The notes under the pieces were generated by a model. It was not told where the DNA came from. It was given only the letters and a program-made list of their open reading frames with translations, and made no database searches. DNA of 64,000 bases from Pseudomonadota bacterium (GTDB lineage Bacteria; Bdellovibrionota; UBA1018; CAIMNF01): positions 1 to 64,000 of the forward strand of contig JAIXOQ010000032.1 of the NCBI GenBank assembly GCA_027486675.1. Reading direction: 5' to 3'. The translations under genes were made by a program, and so were the position numbers. Below, piece by piece: positions 25,523 through 34,731 of the stretch; position 1 is the stretch's first letter, and each line of letters opens with the position of its first letter.

Positions 25523-27271
25523 ATGGAACATCTTCTGCCTCGACTCAGCGTCGATCCACGGACGGGCAGTCATCCAAGTGTGCGTTTTGATTCCCGGGCT
25601 GCTCTTCCCGGGCCGCTGCTTCAGTTATCGGATGGCCGGCAATCCTTTATCGATGAAGTTGTTTCTAGGACGTCTTCCGAGTTCGCCCATAAGGACCATC
25701 GAACGCTCTTGGCAGAAACTTTATTTTTAGAACGGGCTCGCCTGAGGCGAACCAAGGGAGGACTGAGTAGCCCTTTTTTGTGGCGTCGAAAGCTAGACGA
25801 CCGTTCTGTGATCGGGAGTCTTTCTTCTGCCTTAGACCATGGCGGCGCAGATCCAAAGGAGCTGACTCGAGTTCTTCTCAATCACTATGGAAACGAAATT
25901 TGCGGGAACTTTAGTCGTAAGGTCTATGACTTTGCCGTCACAACGGTGCCCTGGGGATTTAGTTGGTTGTTAAATACCGCAAGCCTCCAGAACTTCACGC
26001 CGTGGGGTCGGGCTGAGAGTCTTGCGTCCAGGATTAGGGTGGTCGGCGAAGTACCGCTTTTGCAAAAACTTGCAAAAGAGGGAACTGTTTTGTTGGTACC
26101 GACACATCAAAGTAATATCGATAGCATCTTAGTGGGCTGGGTGATCCATCTGTGTTCTCTGCCGCCTTTTGCTTATGGAGCGGGACTCAATCTCTTTTCA
26201 AACCCGGTTCTTAGTTTTCTCATGAGCCGCTTGGGCGCCTATACTGTTGATCGGCAAAAGAATTCTGACCTCTACAAAGGAGCTCTAAAAAACTACTCCA
26301 CTACGATCTTAGGTCGCGGAGTGCACTCTATCTTTTTTCCTGGTGGAGGGCGTTCACGCTCAGGGGCCTTAGAGAGTCACATCAAACTAGGACTGTTAGG
26401 TACAGCCCTCCAGGCGCAGATAGAAAATTTCCGTCTCGGAAAACCAAAACCAGCCTTGTTTATTGTTCCGATGGTCACCAGTTACCACTTCGTCTTTGAG
26501 GCGAGTTCATTGATCGAGGACTTCTTGGCTCAGGCAGGAAAACATAGGTTCCGCCCCAACGATTCAGCCGAAGGCTTCCCCCTCAAAGCGCTGTTTAAAT
26601 TTTTTTGGAAAGTGTTCTCTCAGCGCACTGAAGTGTGGGTGAGGGTCGGACGGCCGCTCGATGTCTTTGGTAATTTCGTCAATGATGATGGGAAATCGAT
26701 TGGACCCAATGGTACGACCATTGATCCCAAGGCTTGGGTGACATCTCAAGGGGTTTTACAGGCGGATCACCAAAGAGATCGTGAATACACGCGAAATTTA
26801 GGGGACCGCTTGGTCGAGAGATACCACGCAGAAAACGTCGTGCTTTCCTCCCATGCTTCAGCCTTTACCTATATCCAGTGCTTACGTCACCAGTACCCCC
26901 AGATGGATCTTTTTAAAATGTTGCGACTCAACCCGCAGCAACGGGCAATCCCGATGGGGCGCTTTCTGGAAGAAGCTGGAAGACTTCAGGAAACCTTATT
27001 TCGAGCGGCAACAGCGGGGAAGCTATTCTTATCGGATTCGCTTCATATTCGAGACGCTAAGATTTGGACTGAAGAGGGAATCCGGCAGCTTGGAATGTTT
27101 CATGAGCGTTCTGTGCTTAGGTTCGATGATGCCGCAGTGACCTCGGACGATATCAGTCTTGCGATTTATTACCGCAACCGGCTAGCTGGTTACGGCTTTG
27201 GTGTCATTCACGAGAGAGATCGGAAAAAAGCCTTCTATGGAGAAACAGATGCACAAGGCTTTTTGGTCTGA
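25523..27271 (+). CDS. PlsB-like glycerol-3-phosphate acyltransferase
   Basis: Protein of 582 aa. The acyltransferase core has block I 'PTHQSNIDS' (HxxxxD satisfied) and block III 'FFPGGGRSRSG' (family 'FpEGgRSRtG', with Glu replaced by Gly). It probably acylates sn-glycerol-3-phosphate at position 1 at the inner membrane, the first step of phospholipid synthesis. The following gene encodes GpsA, which makes that substrate, strongly supporting the call. ATG 25523 is preferred because GGAG lies 4 bp upstream; GTG 25499 would add 8 residues. It is shorter than enterobacterial PlsB (about 800 aa). Confidence 0.82.
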   Translation: MEHLLPRLSVDPRTGSHPSVRFDSRAALPGPLLQLSDGRQSFIDEVVSRTSSEFAHKDHRTLLAETLFLERARLRRTKGGLSSPFLWRRKLDDRSVIGSLSSALDHGGADPKELTRVLLNHYGNEICGNFSRKVYDFAVTTVPWGFSWLLNTASLQNFTPWGRAESLASRIRVVGEVPLLQKLAKEGTVLLVPTHQSNIDSILVGWVIHLCSLPPFAYGAGLNLFSNPVLSFLMSRLGAYTVDRQKNSDLYKGALKNYSTTILGRGVHSIFFPGGGRSRSGALESHIKLGLLGTALQAQIENFRLGKPKPALFIVPMVTSYHFVFEASSLIEDFLAQAGKHRFRPNDSAEGFPLKALFKFFWKVFSQRTEVWVRVGRPLDVFGNFVNDDGKSIGPNGTTIDPKAWVTSQGVLQADHQRDREYTRNLGDRLVERYHAENVVLSSHASAFTYIQCLRHQYPQMDLFKMLRLNPQQRAIPMGRFLEEAGRLQETLFRAATAGKLFLSDSLHIRDAKIWTEEGIRQLGMFHERSVLRFDDAAVTSDDISLAIYYRNRLAGYGFGVIHERDRKKAFYGETDAQGFLV

Positions 27272-28274
27272 GGCGACGGTAGCCGTTATTGGCGGCGGCA
27301 GTTTTGGGACTGTGCTCGCAAATGCGATTGCCGCAAATACAGCACAGGTGCGGATGTATGTCCGCGATGATGAACAAGCGCGGGCAATCAATGCGACACG
27401 GGCTAACCCAAACTATGTGAAAGACCTGACACTCGACCCTCGAGTAAAAGCCCTAAGTGACTTTGATCGTTTGTTTGAGGTCCGGTTAGATGCGATCGTT
27501 TTTGCCCTTCCTGCAAAGGTCACGCGCTCTGAGGCGCGATTGGTAGCAAGTAGAATGCACGGGACGGAGGTGATCCTTCACGCGACCAAGGGGATCGAGG
27601 AGGGGACCTTAAAACGCATGAGCGTTGTCCTTTCAGAGGAGTTGCCAGTCGCCAGAGTTGGAGTGATCTCGGGTCCAAACCTAGCGTCTGAGATGGCTCG
27701 CGGGGATCCCGCTGCAACCGTGGTCGCTTCACGGTTTGATGAAGTGATTCGAGCAGGTCGTGCCCTCCTTTCAGGCCCGAGGCTTCGTGTTTACGCAAGC
27801 CAGGACACGGTCGGTGTGGAGTGGGCGGGAACACTTAAAAATATTTTCGCAATTGCGGCTGGAATTTTAGATGCCAAAGGCCTTGGCTGGAATACAAGGG
27901 CCTTTTTGATATCCCGGGGCCTAGCCGAAATGGTTCGTTTCGGTGTTGCCATGGGCGCAGAGGTCGACACCTTCCTTGGCCCTGCAGGCGTAGGAGATCT
28001 GATTGCAACCTGTTCATCACCTCAAAGCCGCAACTACCGCGTTGGTGCTGGCCTTGCTGAGGGGCGTCCTCTTGCAGAGGTCATTGAAGACCTAGGTCAA
28101 GTGGCTGAAGGGGTGAGAACTACAGAGATTATTTTTCCGTTTGCCGAGTCACGTGGCGTTGAAATGCCAATCACCGAAACGGTGTTTAGAATCCTTAAGG
28201 GCGAATGGAGCGTAGAGGCTGGGATCTCAAACCTCATGACTCGTCCCATTGTTGAAGATGCGATGTTTACCTAA
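27249..28274 (+). CDS. gpsA: glycerol-3-phosphate dehydrogenase [NAD(P)+]
   Basis: Protein of 341 aa. N-terminal Rossmann motif 'VIGGGSFGTVLANAIA'; 'ATKGIEEGTL' and 'VISGPNLASEMARGDP' typical of GpsA; catalytic Lys in 'GTLKNIFAIAAGI'; C-terminal 'GPAGVGDLIATCSSPQSRN'. It reduces dihydroxyacetone phosphate to sn-glycerol-3-phosphate in the cytosol for phospholipid synthesis. ATG 27249 has GGAG 6 bp upstream. It overlaps the acyltransferase gene by 23 bp, so enzyme and user of its product are coupled. Confidence 0.95.
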   Translation: MHKAFWSEATVAVIGGGSFGTVLANAIAANTAQVRMYVRDDEQARAINATRANPNYVKDLTLDPRVKALSDFDRLFEVRLDAIVFALPAKVTRSEARLVASRMHGTEVILHATKGIEEGTLKRMSVVLSEELPVARVGVISGPNLASEMARGDPAATVVASRFDEVIRAGRALLSGPRLRVYASQDTVGVEWAGTLKNIFAIAAGILDAKGLGWNTRAFLISRGLAEMVRFGVAMGAEVDTFLGPAGVGDLIATCSSPQSRNYRVGAGLAEGRPLAEVIEDLGQVAEGVRTTEIIFPFAESRGVEMPITETVFRILKGEWSVEAGISNLMTRPIVEDAMFT

Positions 28275-28304
28275 AGCGGCTTACTTCCTGCATTGAAATG
28301 AGTT

Positions 28305-28667
28305 ATGCGGGAAAAACGACTGAACGATTTGCGCAGGGAAAGAGGACGGCTCGCCGAAGAGTGTGTAGCTCAGGAACTCGGGCGAGAGGGATTTCAACTC
28401 CTAGGTCGGAACGTTTTTTTTCGAACAGGGGAACTCGACCTGGTTGCGATCCACCCGGGTCTTAAACGCCTACGTTTTGTGGAGGTACGGTACATAGGGG
28501 CCAAGCTTGGGTATTTCCCTATGCCAGCCTCAAAGGCTCGAAGAGTGCGGTTAGCAGTCGAGTGTTATTTACAGAAGATGGGAAACGTACAGGGGTATGA
28601 AATCGCAATCGATCTTGCGACCGTCTCCGACGGGGGCGTCATTGAGTGGTATCCACTCACTGGTTAA
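28305..28667 (+). CDS. YraN/UPF0102 family nuclease-fold protein
   Basis: Protein of 120 aa of the YraN family. The restriction-endonuclease-like core is visible as 'GRLAEECVAQEL', 'RTGELDLVAIHPG' (E-x-D) and 'LRFVEVRYIGA' (canonical 'FVEVK-R', with Lys to Arg), then 'KARRVRLAVECYLQ'. Function is unsettled; relatives are thought to act on DNA. It overlaps the convergent STAS gene by 11 bp. Confidence 0.88.
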   Translation: MREKRLNDLRRERGRLAEECVAQELGREGFQLLGRNVFFRTGELDLVAIHPGLKRLRFVEVRYIGAKLGYFPMPASKARRVRLAVECYLQKMGNVQGYEIAIDLATVSDGGVIEWYPLTG

Positions 28668-29013
28668 GGATTGGCTTGATCGGGGAGATACTTGGCTCTT
28701 CAAAAACGCTGCGTTCGGGGGCAACGTACTTCATGAGCTTGTGGAACTCACTTTTGAGGTTCCGATATTCGGGCTCTAGGTCCCAATTCTGCTCAATGTC
28801 GGTCAGCGCTTTAAGGAATGGTGTAATCCCCATTGAGCCTACGAAATCCAGAGACTCACAGTTGAAGATGATTCTTTTTGGAACGCAGTCGGTTTTGGGT
28901 TTGCCCATGATTCCATCAACTAGAATTTTTATCTGGTCTTGGGTGTCGTAATCAATTTTTCCCTCAAGGCTGACAACAATGGCGTCTCCGGTAATGACTG
29001 AATGTGTTTTCAT
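28657..29013 (-). CDS. STAS-domain anti-anti-sigma-like protein
   Basis: Protein of 118 aa with a SpoIIAA-like STAS fold: 'SVITGDAIVVSLEGKIDYDT', then 'PKRIIFNCESLDFVGSMGI'. The motif Ser (canonical D-S-S-G) lies at 'FVGSMG', with the first position changed. Such proteins are switched by phosphorylation and bind anti-sigma kinases or phosphatases; no partner is encoded nearby. The last 35 residues form a charged extension. Divergent from rsmI with an 18-bp gap. Confidence 0.8.
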   Translation of the reverse strand: MKTHSVITGDAIVVSLEGKIDYDTQDQIKILVDGIMGKPKTDCVPKRIIFNCESLDFVGSMGITPFLKALTDIEQNWDLEPEYRNLKSEFHKLMKYVAPERSVFEEPSISPIKPILNQ

Positions 29014-29031
29014 AGTTAACCTTTAATAAGC

Positions 29032-29964
29032 GTGGCAAAGCAAAAATCACTCAGCAATCGGCAAAACCTGCATCCCGTTCCACAGCTCTTTGTCGTGGCT
29101 ACCCCCATCGGAAATCTTGAAGATTTATCCCGACGCGCCTTACGCACTCTTCACGAGTGTGACGAACTTTGGTGTGAGGACACCCGGGTCGGCATGAATC
29201 TTTGTCGCGGTGTGGGAGTGGAGCCCAAGAAGATCGTACGCTTAGATCATCACGCCTCTCCGGCAGATCTGGATCAGTTAATTCATCGCCTTGTGAGTCA
29301 GTCGCTCAGTGTTGCACTTCTCACGGATGCCGGAACCCCAGGGGTTCAGGACCCCGGCAACGCGTTGATTCGAAGAATACGCAGTCAGAAGCATCCTGTT
29401 GAATTGCAAGCGATTCCAGGCCCTTCCGCTGTCACTGCAGCGGTTTCTTTACTGGGAGCGCGTTCGGGCAATTTTTGTTTTTTGGGGTACTTCCCTCGCT
29501 CCAAGCAGGCTGCTGAAGAATGTCTAGAGATGGCTGCTTTGCGTGCGGGAACTGAGGTGCAGATCTTCTTTGAAAGCCCGGAACGGGTAAAGAAGACCGT
29601 CTTGCACTGGGCTTCCTGGTTCTTAAGCCTCAAGAACGAACAGAAATTCCGTTTTTGGCTCGTCAAGGAGCTGACGAAAGTCTTTGAGCGAGTGATTGAG
29701 CTTGATGGCCCAGAAGCGCTCAAAAATTGGTCAGATCAAGTAACGAGTGACGAGCTCAAGGGCGAGTGGGTGCTCGCGTTTGAGGCCATAGGAAGCGCTA
29801 TAGATAAGCCTGAGCCGCTATTAGCAATTTCTGACGCATGGATAGCAGCAATGTTAACTCACGGAATATCGGCGCGGGACGCCGCAGATATTGCGCATAT
29901 CGCGTGTGGTGTACCCAACAATATCGCTTACCGTCAGGCGCTTGATCGTAAAAAAAGTGGATGA
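29032..29964 (+). CDS. rsmI: 16S rRNA (cytidine-1402-2'-O)-methyltransferase
   Basis: Protein of 310 aa of the tetrapyrrole-methylase fold. RsmI hallmarks: 'VATPIGNLEDLSRRALRTL', 'CEDTRVGMNL', 'LLTDAGTPGVQDPG', 'IPGPSAVTAAVSLLG'. It methylates the 2'-OH of C1402 in the 30S decoding centre. GTG start at 29032 with poor ribosome-binding site. It lies next to yraN across the STAS insert; rsmI and yraN are neighbours in many bacteria. Confidence 0.93.
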   Translation: MAKQKSLSNRQNLHPVPQLFVVATPIGNLEDLSRRALRTLHECDELWCEDTRVGMNLCRGVGVEPKKIVRLDHHASPADLDQLIHRLVSQSLSVALLTDAGTPGVQDPGNALIRRIRSQKHPVELQAIPGPSAVTAAVSLLGARSGNFCFLGYFPRSKQAAEECLEMAALRAGTEVQIFFESPERVKKTVLHWASWFLSLKNEQKFRFWLVKELTKVFERVIELDGPEALKNWSDQVTSDELKGEWVLAFEAIGSAIDKPEPLLAISDAWIAAMLTHGISARDAADIAHIACGVPNNIAYRQALDRKKSG

Positions 29965-30003
29965 CACCTTGACCAAAAATGGGAGCGTACCTATCCTAAA
30001 AGT

Positions 30004-30705
30004 GTGTGGTTGTGGTCGAATCCATGGACGGATTCGCAGGGAGATGAAAAGTTACATCGCTCTCAGCTCCGGCGCAGCCAGGATGGCGTAGCGTCGGGGC
30101 ATCTTAAAACAGAAGAGCTTTTTTCTCGTTCAAACCGTCCAGAACTTAAAAATGATTTTTCGCTCTTAAGCGCGCTCGAACCGAGCACTGCGCTTCACTC
30201 TTATCGTGTTCGCGACTTACTGCGTGATTGGATCCGACATGCAGGAAATGAATTAACACTTTCAGCTCTCGATCGTCATTGGGTGTGTGTGTCGGGGTTG
30301 CTCCACGACATTGGAAAGTTATCTATTGCGCGCGACATATTGTTTAAACCAGGACCTCTGGATCTGGCCGAGCGTGCCCAAATGGAATCTCATGTGAGCC
30401 TGGGTGAGGACTTCCTACGCGATCGGTATCCAGATCGTGTCCTGGTATTTATGCGCGCCCACCATGAACGGTTAGATGGGAGAGGTTATCCTCTTGGACT
30501 CAAAGGGGAGCAAATCCCAGAGGGTGCCCGAATGATTAGCATCGTCGATGCTTTTGATGCAATGACTTCGGATCGGCCTTACCGCAATGCTCATTCGGTC
30601 GAGCAGGCCTTGCTTGAACTCCAATTAGGTCAAGGAACTCAGTTTTGCCCGAGATTAACTGCATCATTTATCCGATTCATCCGTGCGGACCACTGTTCGA
30701 CTTGA
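30004..30705 (+). CDS. HD-GYP domain protein (c-di-GMP phosphodiesterase type)
   Basis: Protein of about 233 aa. The HD-GYP domain shows 'GLLHDIGKLSIARDI', 'HHERLDGRGYPLGLKGEQIP' and 'ISIVDAFDAMTSDRPYR', so the metal and GYP motifs are intact. It predicts hydrolysis of c-di-GMP, linking to the PilZ proteins in this window. The N-terminus is uncertain: no in-frame ATG precedes the domain; GTG 30004 is used, and the first 35 residues are not family-like. It ends 15 bp before accD. Confidence 0.88.
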   Translation: MWLWSNPWTDSQGDEKLHRSQLRRSQDGVASGHLKTEELFSRSNRPELKNDFSLLSALEPSTALHSYRVRDLLRDWIRHAGNELTLSALDRHWVCVSGLLHDIGKLSIARDILFKPGPLDLAERAQMESHVSLGEDFLRDRYPDRVLVFMRAHHERLDGRGYPLGLKGEQIPEGARMISIVDAFDAMTSDRPYRNAHSVEQALLELQLGQGTQFCPRLTASFIRFIRADHCST

Positions 30706-30720
30706 TATTCTAATCCCCAC

Positions 30721-31587
30721 ATGTCGGTATTCGACGATCTTAAGACTCCAAAATTCAAAGGGGAGGCCCCAACGCCTTCTCAGAAAATCCCTGATGGCTT
30801 ATGGGGCAAATGCCCAAGTTGCGGCGAAATTATCCAGACTAAACTTCTGAAAGAAGCGCTCAGTGTCTGCACGGAGTGCAATCATCACCTGCGGATTTCA
30901 GCTCTTGAACGCATTTCTCTTTTAAGTGATGGGGGTTTTTTACCCTATGCTGACAATATCTTTTCAAATGATCCGCTCAAGTTTGACGATCAAAAGCCCT
31001 ATAAAGACCGCCTAGAGCAATCCAAAAAGAACTTAAAGATGAATGATGCCTTCCTCAGTGGGAAAGCAAGCCTCGAGGGGATGCCTTACCATCTTGGAGT
31101 TTTTGAGTTTAAGTTCATGGGCGGTAGTATGGGAGTTGTTGTCGGGGAAAAGATCGCACGCGTCTTTGAGGGTGCCCTTGCGGACCGTTTGCCTGCGGTG
31201 ATCGTCTCAGCCTCGGGTGGGGCTCGGATGCAGGAGGGCATTTTGTCGCTCATGCAAATGGCTAAGACCAGTGCTTTAATTCAGAGCATGCGGGAACAGG
31301 GCCTTCCTTACATATCTGTGTTGACCGATCCGACGACGGGCGGGGTGGCGGCTTCTTTTGCGATGCTCGGGGATGTCATCCTCGCAGAGCCCAATGCATT
31401 GATCGGTTTTGCGGGTCCGAGAGTGATCGAACAGACGATTCGCCAGAAGCTTCCCGCGGGTTTTCAGCGGAGCGAGTTTTTGCTCACTCATGGGTTCTTA
31501 GACCGGGTTGTTCACAGAAAGAATCTCGCGCATGAAGTCGCCGAGTGTTTCCGCCGTTTAGGGAATCGGTGTCGCTTCAAAAAATAG
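30721..31587 (+). CDS. accD: acetyl-CoA carboxylase carboxyltransferase subunit beta
   Basis: Protein of 288 aa, the family's normal length. An N-terminal Cys4 zinc ribbon ('GKCPSCGEI' and 'VCTECNHH') is followed by the crotonase-type carboxyltransferase domain with 'SASGGARMQEGILSLMQMA' and 'DPTTGGVAASFAMLGD'. With AccA it transfers CO2 to acetyl-CoA to make malonyl-CoA for fatty acid synthesis. Its 3' end overlaps lptD by 19 bp, joining lipid and LPS export genes in one transcript. Confidence 0.96.
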   Translation: MSVFDDLKTPKFKGEAPTPSQKIPDGLWGKCPSCGEIIQTKLLKEALSVCTECNHHLRISALERISLLSDGGFLPYADNIFSNDPLKFDDQKPYKDRLEQSKKNLKMNDAFLSGKASLEGMPYHLGVFEFKFMGGSMGVVVGEKIARVFEGALADRLPAVIVSASGGARMQEGILSLMQMAKTSALIQSMREQGLPYISVLTDPTTGGVAASFAMLGDVILAEPNALIGFAGPRVIEQTIRQKLPAGFQRSEFLLTHGFLDRVVHRKNLAHEVAECFRRLGNRCRFKK

Positions 31588-33905
31588 TAAAAACAGCATT
31601 TGTTTTTCTCTTGTTGCAAGTTTACGGGCTTCCTGCTTCGGCGGAGGAGGTCGTCCAGAAACAGAAAGAAACCGAACTCACTCAGTGGGGCTCAGACCAG
31701 AGCACTTATAAACGTAAAGAAAAGAAACTTTTTCTACGTGGCAATGCTTATTTAGTCCGCGACGGGGAGGTTTTAAGAGCCCGCGAAATCGATCTAGACC
31801 TTGAGACGGACCTTGCGGAGGCTAGGGGGGAAGTGCGTTATCAGATCGGCACTCAGGTCATTCGAGCCGAACAGCTCAACGTCAATCTCAATACCAAATT
31901 AGGAATTGCGCAGCGTGGCGATTTGACCCAGGGGCAGTTGAACGTCAAAGGCAGTCAGTTTGATCGGATTGCGGAGGATCGATTTAAGATTAAGGACTTC
32001 CAATATTCCACCTGCATTGATTGTCCAAATTCTTGGGCGATGAGTGGATCCTTTGCAGATCTCACGATGGAAGGCTATGCCTTCATTGAAGACTTCGTTT
32101 TGAAAATCGAAGATATTTCCCTTCTTTGGCTTCCCTATCTGATTCTTCCGGTAAAAACGAAACGTCAAACGGGACTGGTCTTTCCAAAGTTTGGTTATAA
32201 CCAACTTTACGGTTCTTACTATGTCCAACCGCTATTTATTGATATCGCCGATTGGGTCGATATGACTATTGGTGGTGGTAGTTACGCTTTTCGAGGTCCT
32301 CGTCTGGAGTGGGAAGGGCGTTATAATTTAACCGACCGAAGTAAGGGTACGCTTCGATTTTATGGAATTCGGGACAGAGTCTATGAAAACCCAGGAGGTT
32401 CGCGGTGGGGCTCCCGGGTAGAATTGACGCAAGGTCTGCCGGCAGGGTTCAACGCAAAACTTCGTTACTTTGATGTTTCTGACAACCGCTATCCCATCGA
32501 TTATGCGGGTGATGTCCCAGGACGTTTTGAACCGGTGTTGTCGAGCGATGCATTCATTTCAAAAAACTCTCCTGAACTTAGTGCGGCCCTAAGCGTTAGA
32601 CGCATTCGAAATTTATTGTTCTTTGATGGGAATGGAAATTTCAACCAGGGCTTTGATACCAACACGGTTCAAGAATTCCCGCGCGCTACGGTCACTACGA
32701 ACGAAAGATTTTTACTCAACACTCCAATCGCTGCAGGTCTAGAGGTAGGTTTTTCGCGTTTTGCGCGCGGTGGCCAGGCATTTGATTGCGGAGACTTCGG
32801 GGACGGGCCTTTTTGTACGGTACGTGAAGCAAGTCGTTTGAGCCTGTTCCCTTCTATGTATACGGCTTGGTCGCCGGTGCCGTGGTTAAGCGTGGTGCCA
32901 AAAGTGACTTACAAGGGTTACTTTTACAATTTTGATAGTGCCGCAAGTCCACTTGATGGGCAGGTCTATCCAACCCTTTTTCGGGGATATCTGTTAAGCC
33001 AAACCGATATCAGTCTGCAAACGGAACGTGTCTATCGAACCGCAGATAAAGAAGTGGCCTATAAACACACCTTTCGTCCGCAGCTGACCTATTGGAATAT
33101 TCCAGTGATTCAGGAAAGTAGGGAGCATCCCTTTGTGTCGCAAGTGCAGAACGTAGGAAGAACCGGACAGTACTTTGATAACAACGACATTGTACCGATT
33201 GGGGCATCTCAGAACTTAGAGAGTTATTTCACTCCCCAAGGGAATTCTCTGTCCTATGGATTTGTGACTCAGCTTTTTCGACGTCAGGGAAAGGTCGGTG
33301 CAAGTGTAGCCCGCCTCGCGGAGCTGAGCGTTTTGCAAACCTTAGATATTCGTGAAGCGACGCGAACTGTTGACACGCAAGGAGCAGATGCTCGGATTCC
33401 ACTTTCTCCCGTATTTGCTAACCTCTTGTTGGCCTCCCCTAGTTTGACCTTACGGGCGGAATATACGTATTTTTCGTATTTGGAACGTTATCGAAATGTT
33501 CCCTTAGTTGAAGATCCTAATCCCAACCGCTTAAGCACGACGTTGACTTACATTTTAGAAAGGGGGACACGCAATGGTGTGCTTTCTTTTGATCGTAGTT
33601 TGGCGTTGAACTACACCTATTCTAAAATCACTTCGGAAGTTTCTTCTTTAGGGGTTTCTACTACATTTTCAATCAATGATTACTTTATGCCGCGTGCAAG
33701 CTTCAGCTTTGACCTGGCCGCTCAAGACAACCAATTGCTCGATAGCCGCTACGGAATGCTATTCCAGAGCCCGTCACAGTGTTGGCGTGCCGACGTATCT
33801 TACCTGAAGTCGATCGATCGGGGTTTCGGGTTTGTACTCACTTTCGCCTTTAATATCAATGGTACGGGTTTTGAGGTATTCGATGAAAGTCGTCTTGAAA
33901 GATAG
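31569..33905 (+). CDS. lptD: LPS-assembly protein LptD
   Basis: Protein of 778 aa: signal peptide, OstA/LptA-like beta-jellyroll (about 35-140), then a C-terminal beta-barrel. LptD features: 'LPYLILPVKTKRQTGLVFP' followed by 'YGSYYVQPLFIDIADWVD', the family's first barrel strands. With LptE it inserts LPS in the outer leaflet. GTG 31569 is preferred over GTG 31545 because AGGGA lies 6 bp upstream and the signal peptide begins there. Cysteines occur as a CIDC pair near the jellyroll/barrel junction, a CGDFGDGPFC pair in the barrel, and one near the C-terminus, unlike the E. coli pattern. Confidence 0.92.
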   Translation: MSLQKIVKTAFVFLLLQVYGLPASAEEVVQKQKETELTQWGSDQSTYKRKEKKLFLRGNAYLVRDGEVLRAREIDLDLETDLAEARGEVRYQIGTQVIRAEQLNVNLNTKLGIAQRGDLTQGQLNVKGSQFDRIAEDRFKIKDFQYSTCIDCPNSWAMSGSFADLTMEGYAFIEDFVLKIEDISLLWLPYLILPVKTKRQTGLVFPKFGYNQLYGSYYVQPLFIDIADWVDMTIGGGSYAFRGPRLEWEGRYNLTDRSKGTLRFYGIRDRVYENPGGSRWGSRVELTQGLPAGFNAKLRYFDVSDNRYPIDYAGDVPGRFEPVLSSDAFISKNSPELSAALSVRRIRNLLFFDGNGNFNQGFDTNTVQEFPRATVTTNERFLLNTPIAAGLEVGFSRFARGGQAFDCGDFGDGPFCTVREASRLSLFPSMYTAWSPVPWLSVVPKVTYKGYFYNFDSAASPLDGQVYPTLFRGYLLSQTDISLQTERVYRTADKEVAYKHTFRPQLTYWNIPVIQESREHPFVSQVQNVGRTGQYFDNNDIVPIGASQNLESYFTPQGNSLSYGFVTQLFRRQGKVGASVARLAELSVLQTLDIREATRTVDTQGADARIPLSPVFANLLLASPSLTLRAEYTYFSYLERYRNVPLVEDPNPNRLSTTLTYILERGTRNGVLSFDRSLALNYTYSKITSEVSSLGVSTTFSINDYFMPRASFSFDLAAQDNQLLDSRYGMLFQSPSQCWRADVSYLKSIDRGFGFVLTFAFNINGTGFEVFDESRLER

Positions 33906-33951
33906 GCCGTTGGGGTTGCCAAGCTTTCTTAAGACTATCTATCCTGAATGG

Positions 33952-34731
33952 ATGCGCATCCTGCTCTCAAATGATGATGGAGTTCACGCACCCGGGCTTC
34001 AGATCCTTTACAAAGAACTATCGAAGTTCGGCCAAGTAAAGGTGGTAGCTCCATTGGAAGAAAAGAGCACAACGGGCCATTCGTTAACTCTGCATAAACC
34101 CCTGAGGCTGATTCCTATGCGCCCTGATTTTTTTGGCGTCAGTGGCAGTCCCGCCGATTGTGTCTATGTTGGGATTAAACAGGTCTGGAAACGGATGCCC
34201 GACATCGTTGTTTCAGGAATCAATCGGGGGGCAAACCTCGGTCAGGATATCTATTACTCCGGTACAGTGTCGGCAGCCCGAGAGGGGTGCATGTTAGGTA
34301 TTCCATCCTTTGCCGTTAGTCTTCATGTGGATTTTGGATCTAAACGGCAAGAAGACAAGCTGAATTACCTCACAGCTGCAAAGAGTGCATCCAAGATCAT
34401 TCAAGATTTTTTAAAAACAAGAAAAATGCCGAAACACACGATGCTCAATATTAATGTTCCGGATGTGCCGATGAAGAAGATCAAGGGCATCAAAACTGCG
34501 CGTCAAGGTTTTAGGTATTACAGTGGCTCAGTCGTTAAGCGGACAGATCACCGCGGAAAAGATTATTTCTGGGTAGGTGGTCAATACTTAGGTTTCGAAA
34601 AAAATGCAGGGACAGATTGTGAAGTCGTTGATCAAGGTTATGTCGCAGTCACTCCATTGAAATTAGACGTAACCGACATGGCATTTCTTCGTGAATTGGA
34701 AAAGACAAATCCGCGGAAGACCAAGAGATGA
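33952..34731 (+). CDS. surE: 5'/3'-nucleotidase SurE
   Basis: Protein of 259 aa. SurE signature at the N-terminus 'MRILLSNDDGVHAPGLQIL' with metal-binding Asp-Asp, then 'VSGSPADCVYVGI', 'VVSGINRGANLGQDIYYSG' and 'TVSAAREG'. It removes phosphate from nucleoside monophosphates, mainly under stress or in stationary phase. The ATG at 33952 is fixed by the motif; the open frame extends upstream into lptD but is not family-like. It overlaps the next gene as ATGA. Confidence 0.95.
   Translation: MRILLSNDDGVHAPGLQILYKELSKFGQVKVVAPLEEKSTTGHSLTLHKPLRLIPMRPDFFGVSGSPADCVYVGIKQVWKRMPDIVVSGINRGANLGQDIYYSGTVSAAREGCMLGIPSFAVSLHVDFGSKRQEDKLNYLTAAKSASKIIQDFLKTRKMPKHTMLNINVPDVPMKKIKGIKTARQGFRYYSGSVVKRTDHRGKDYFWVGGQYLGFEKNAGTDCEVVDQGYVAVTPLKLDVTDMAFLRELEKTNPRKTKR

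Noticed and set aside
29891-30091. 66-aa frame overlapping the rsmI end
   Set aside because: No family likeness; the region is better explained by the rsmI 3' end and the HD-GYP 5' region.
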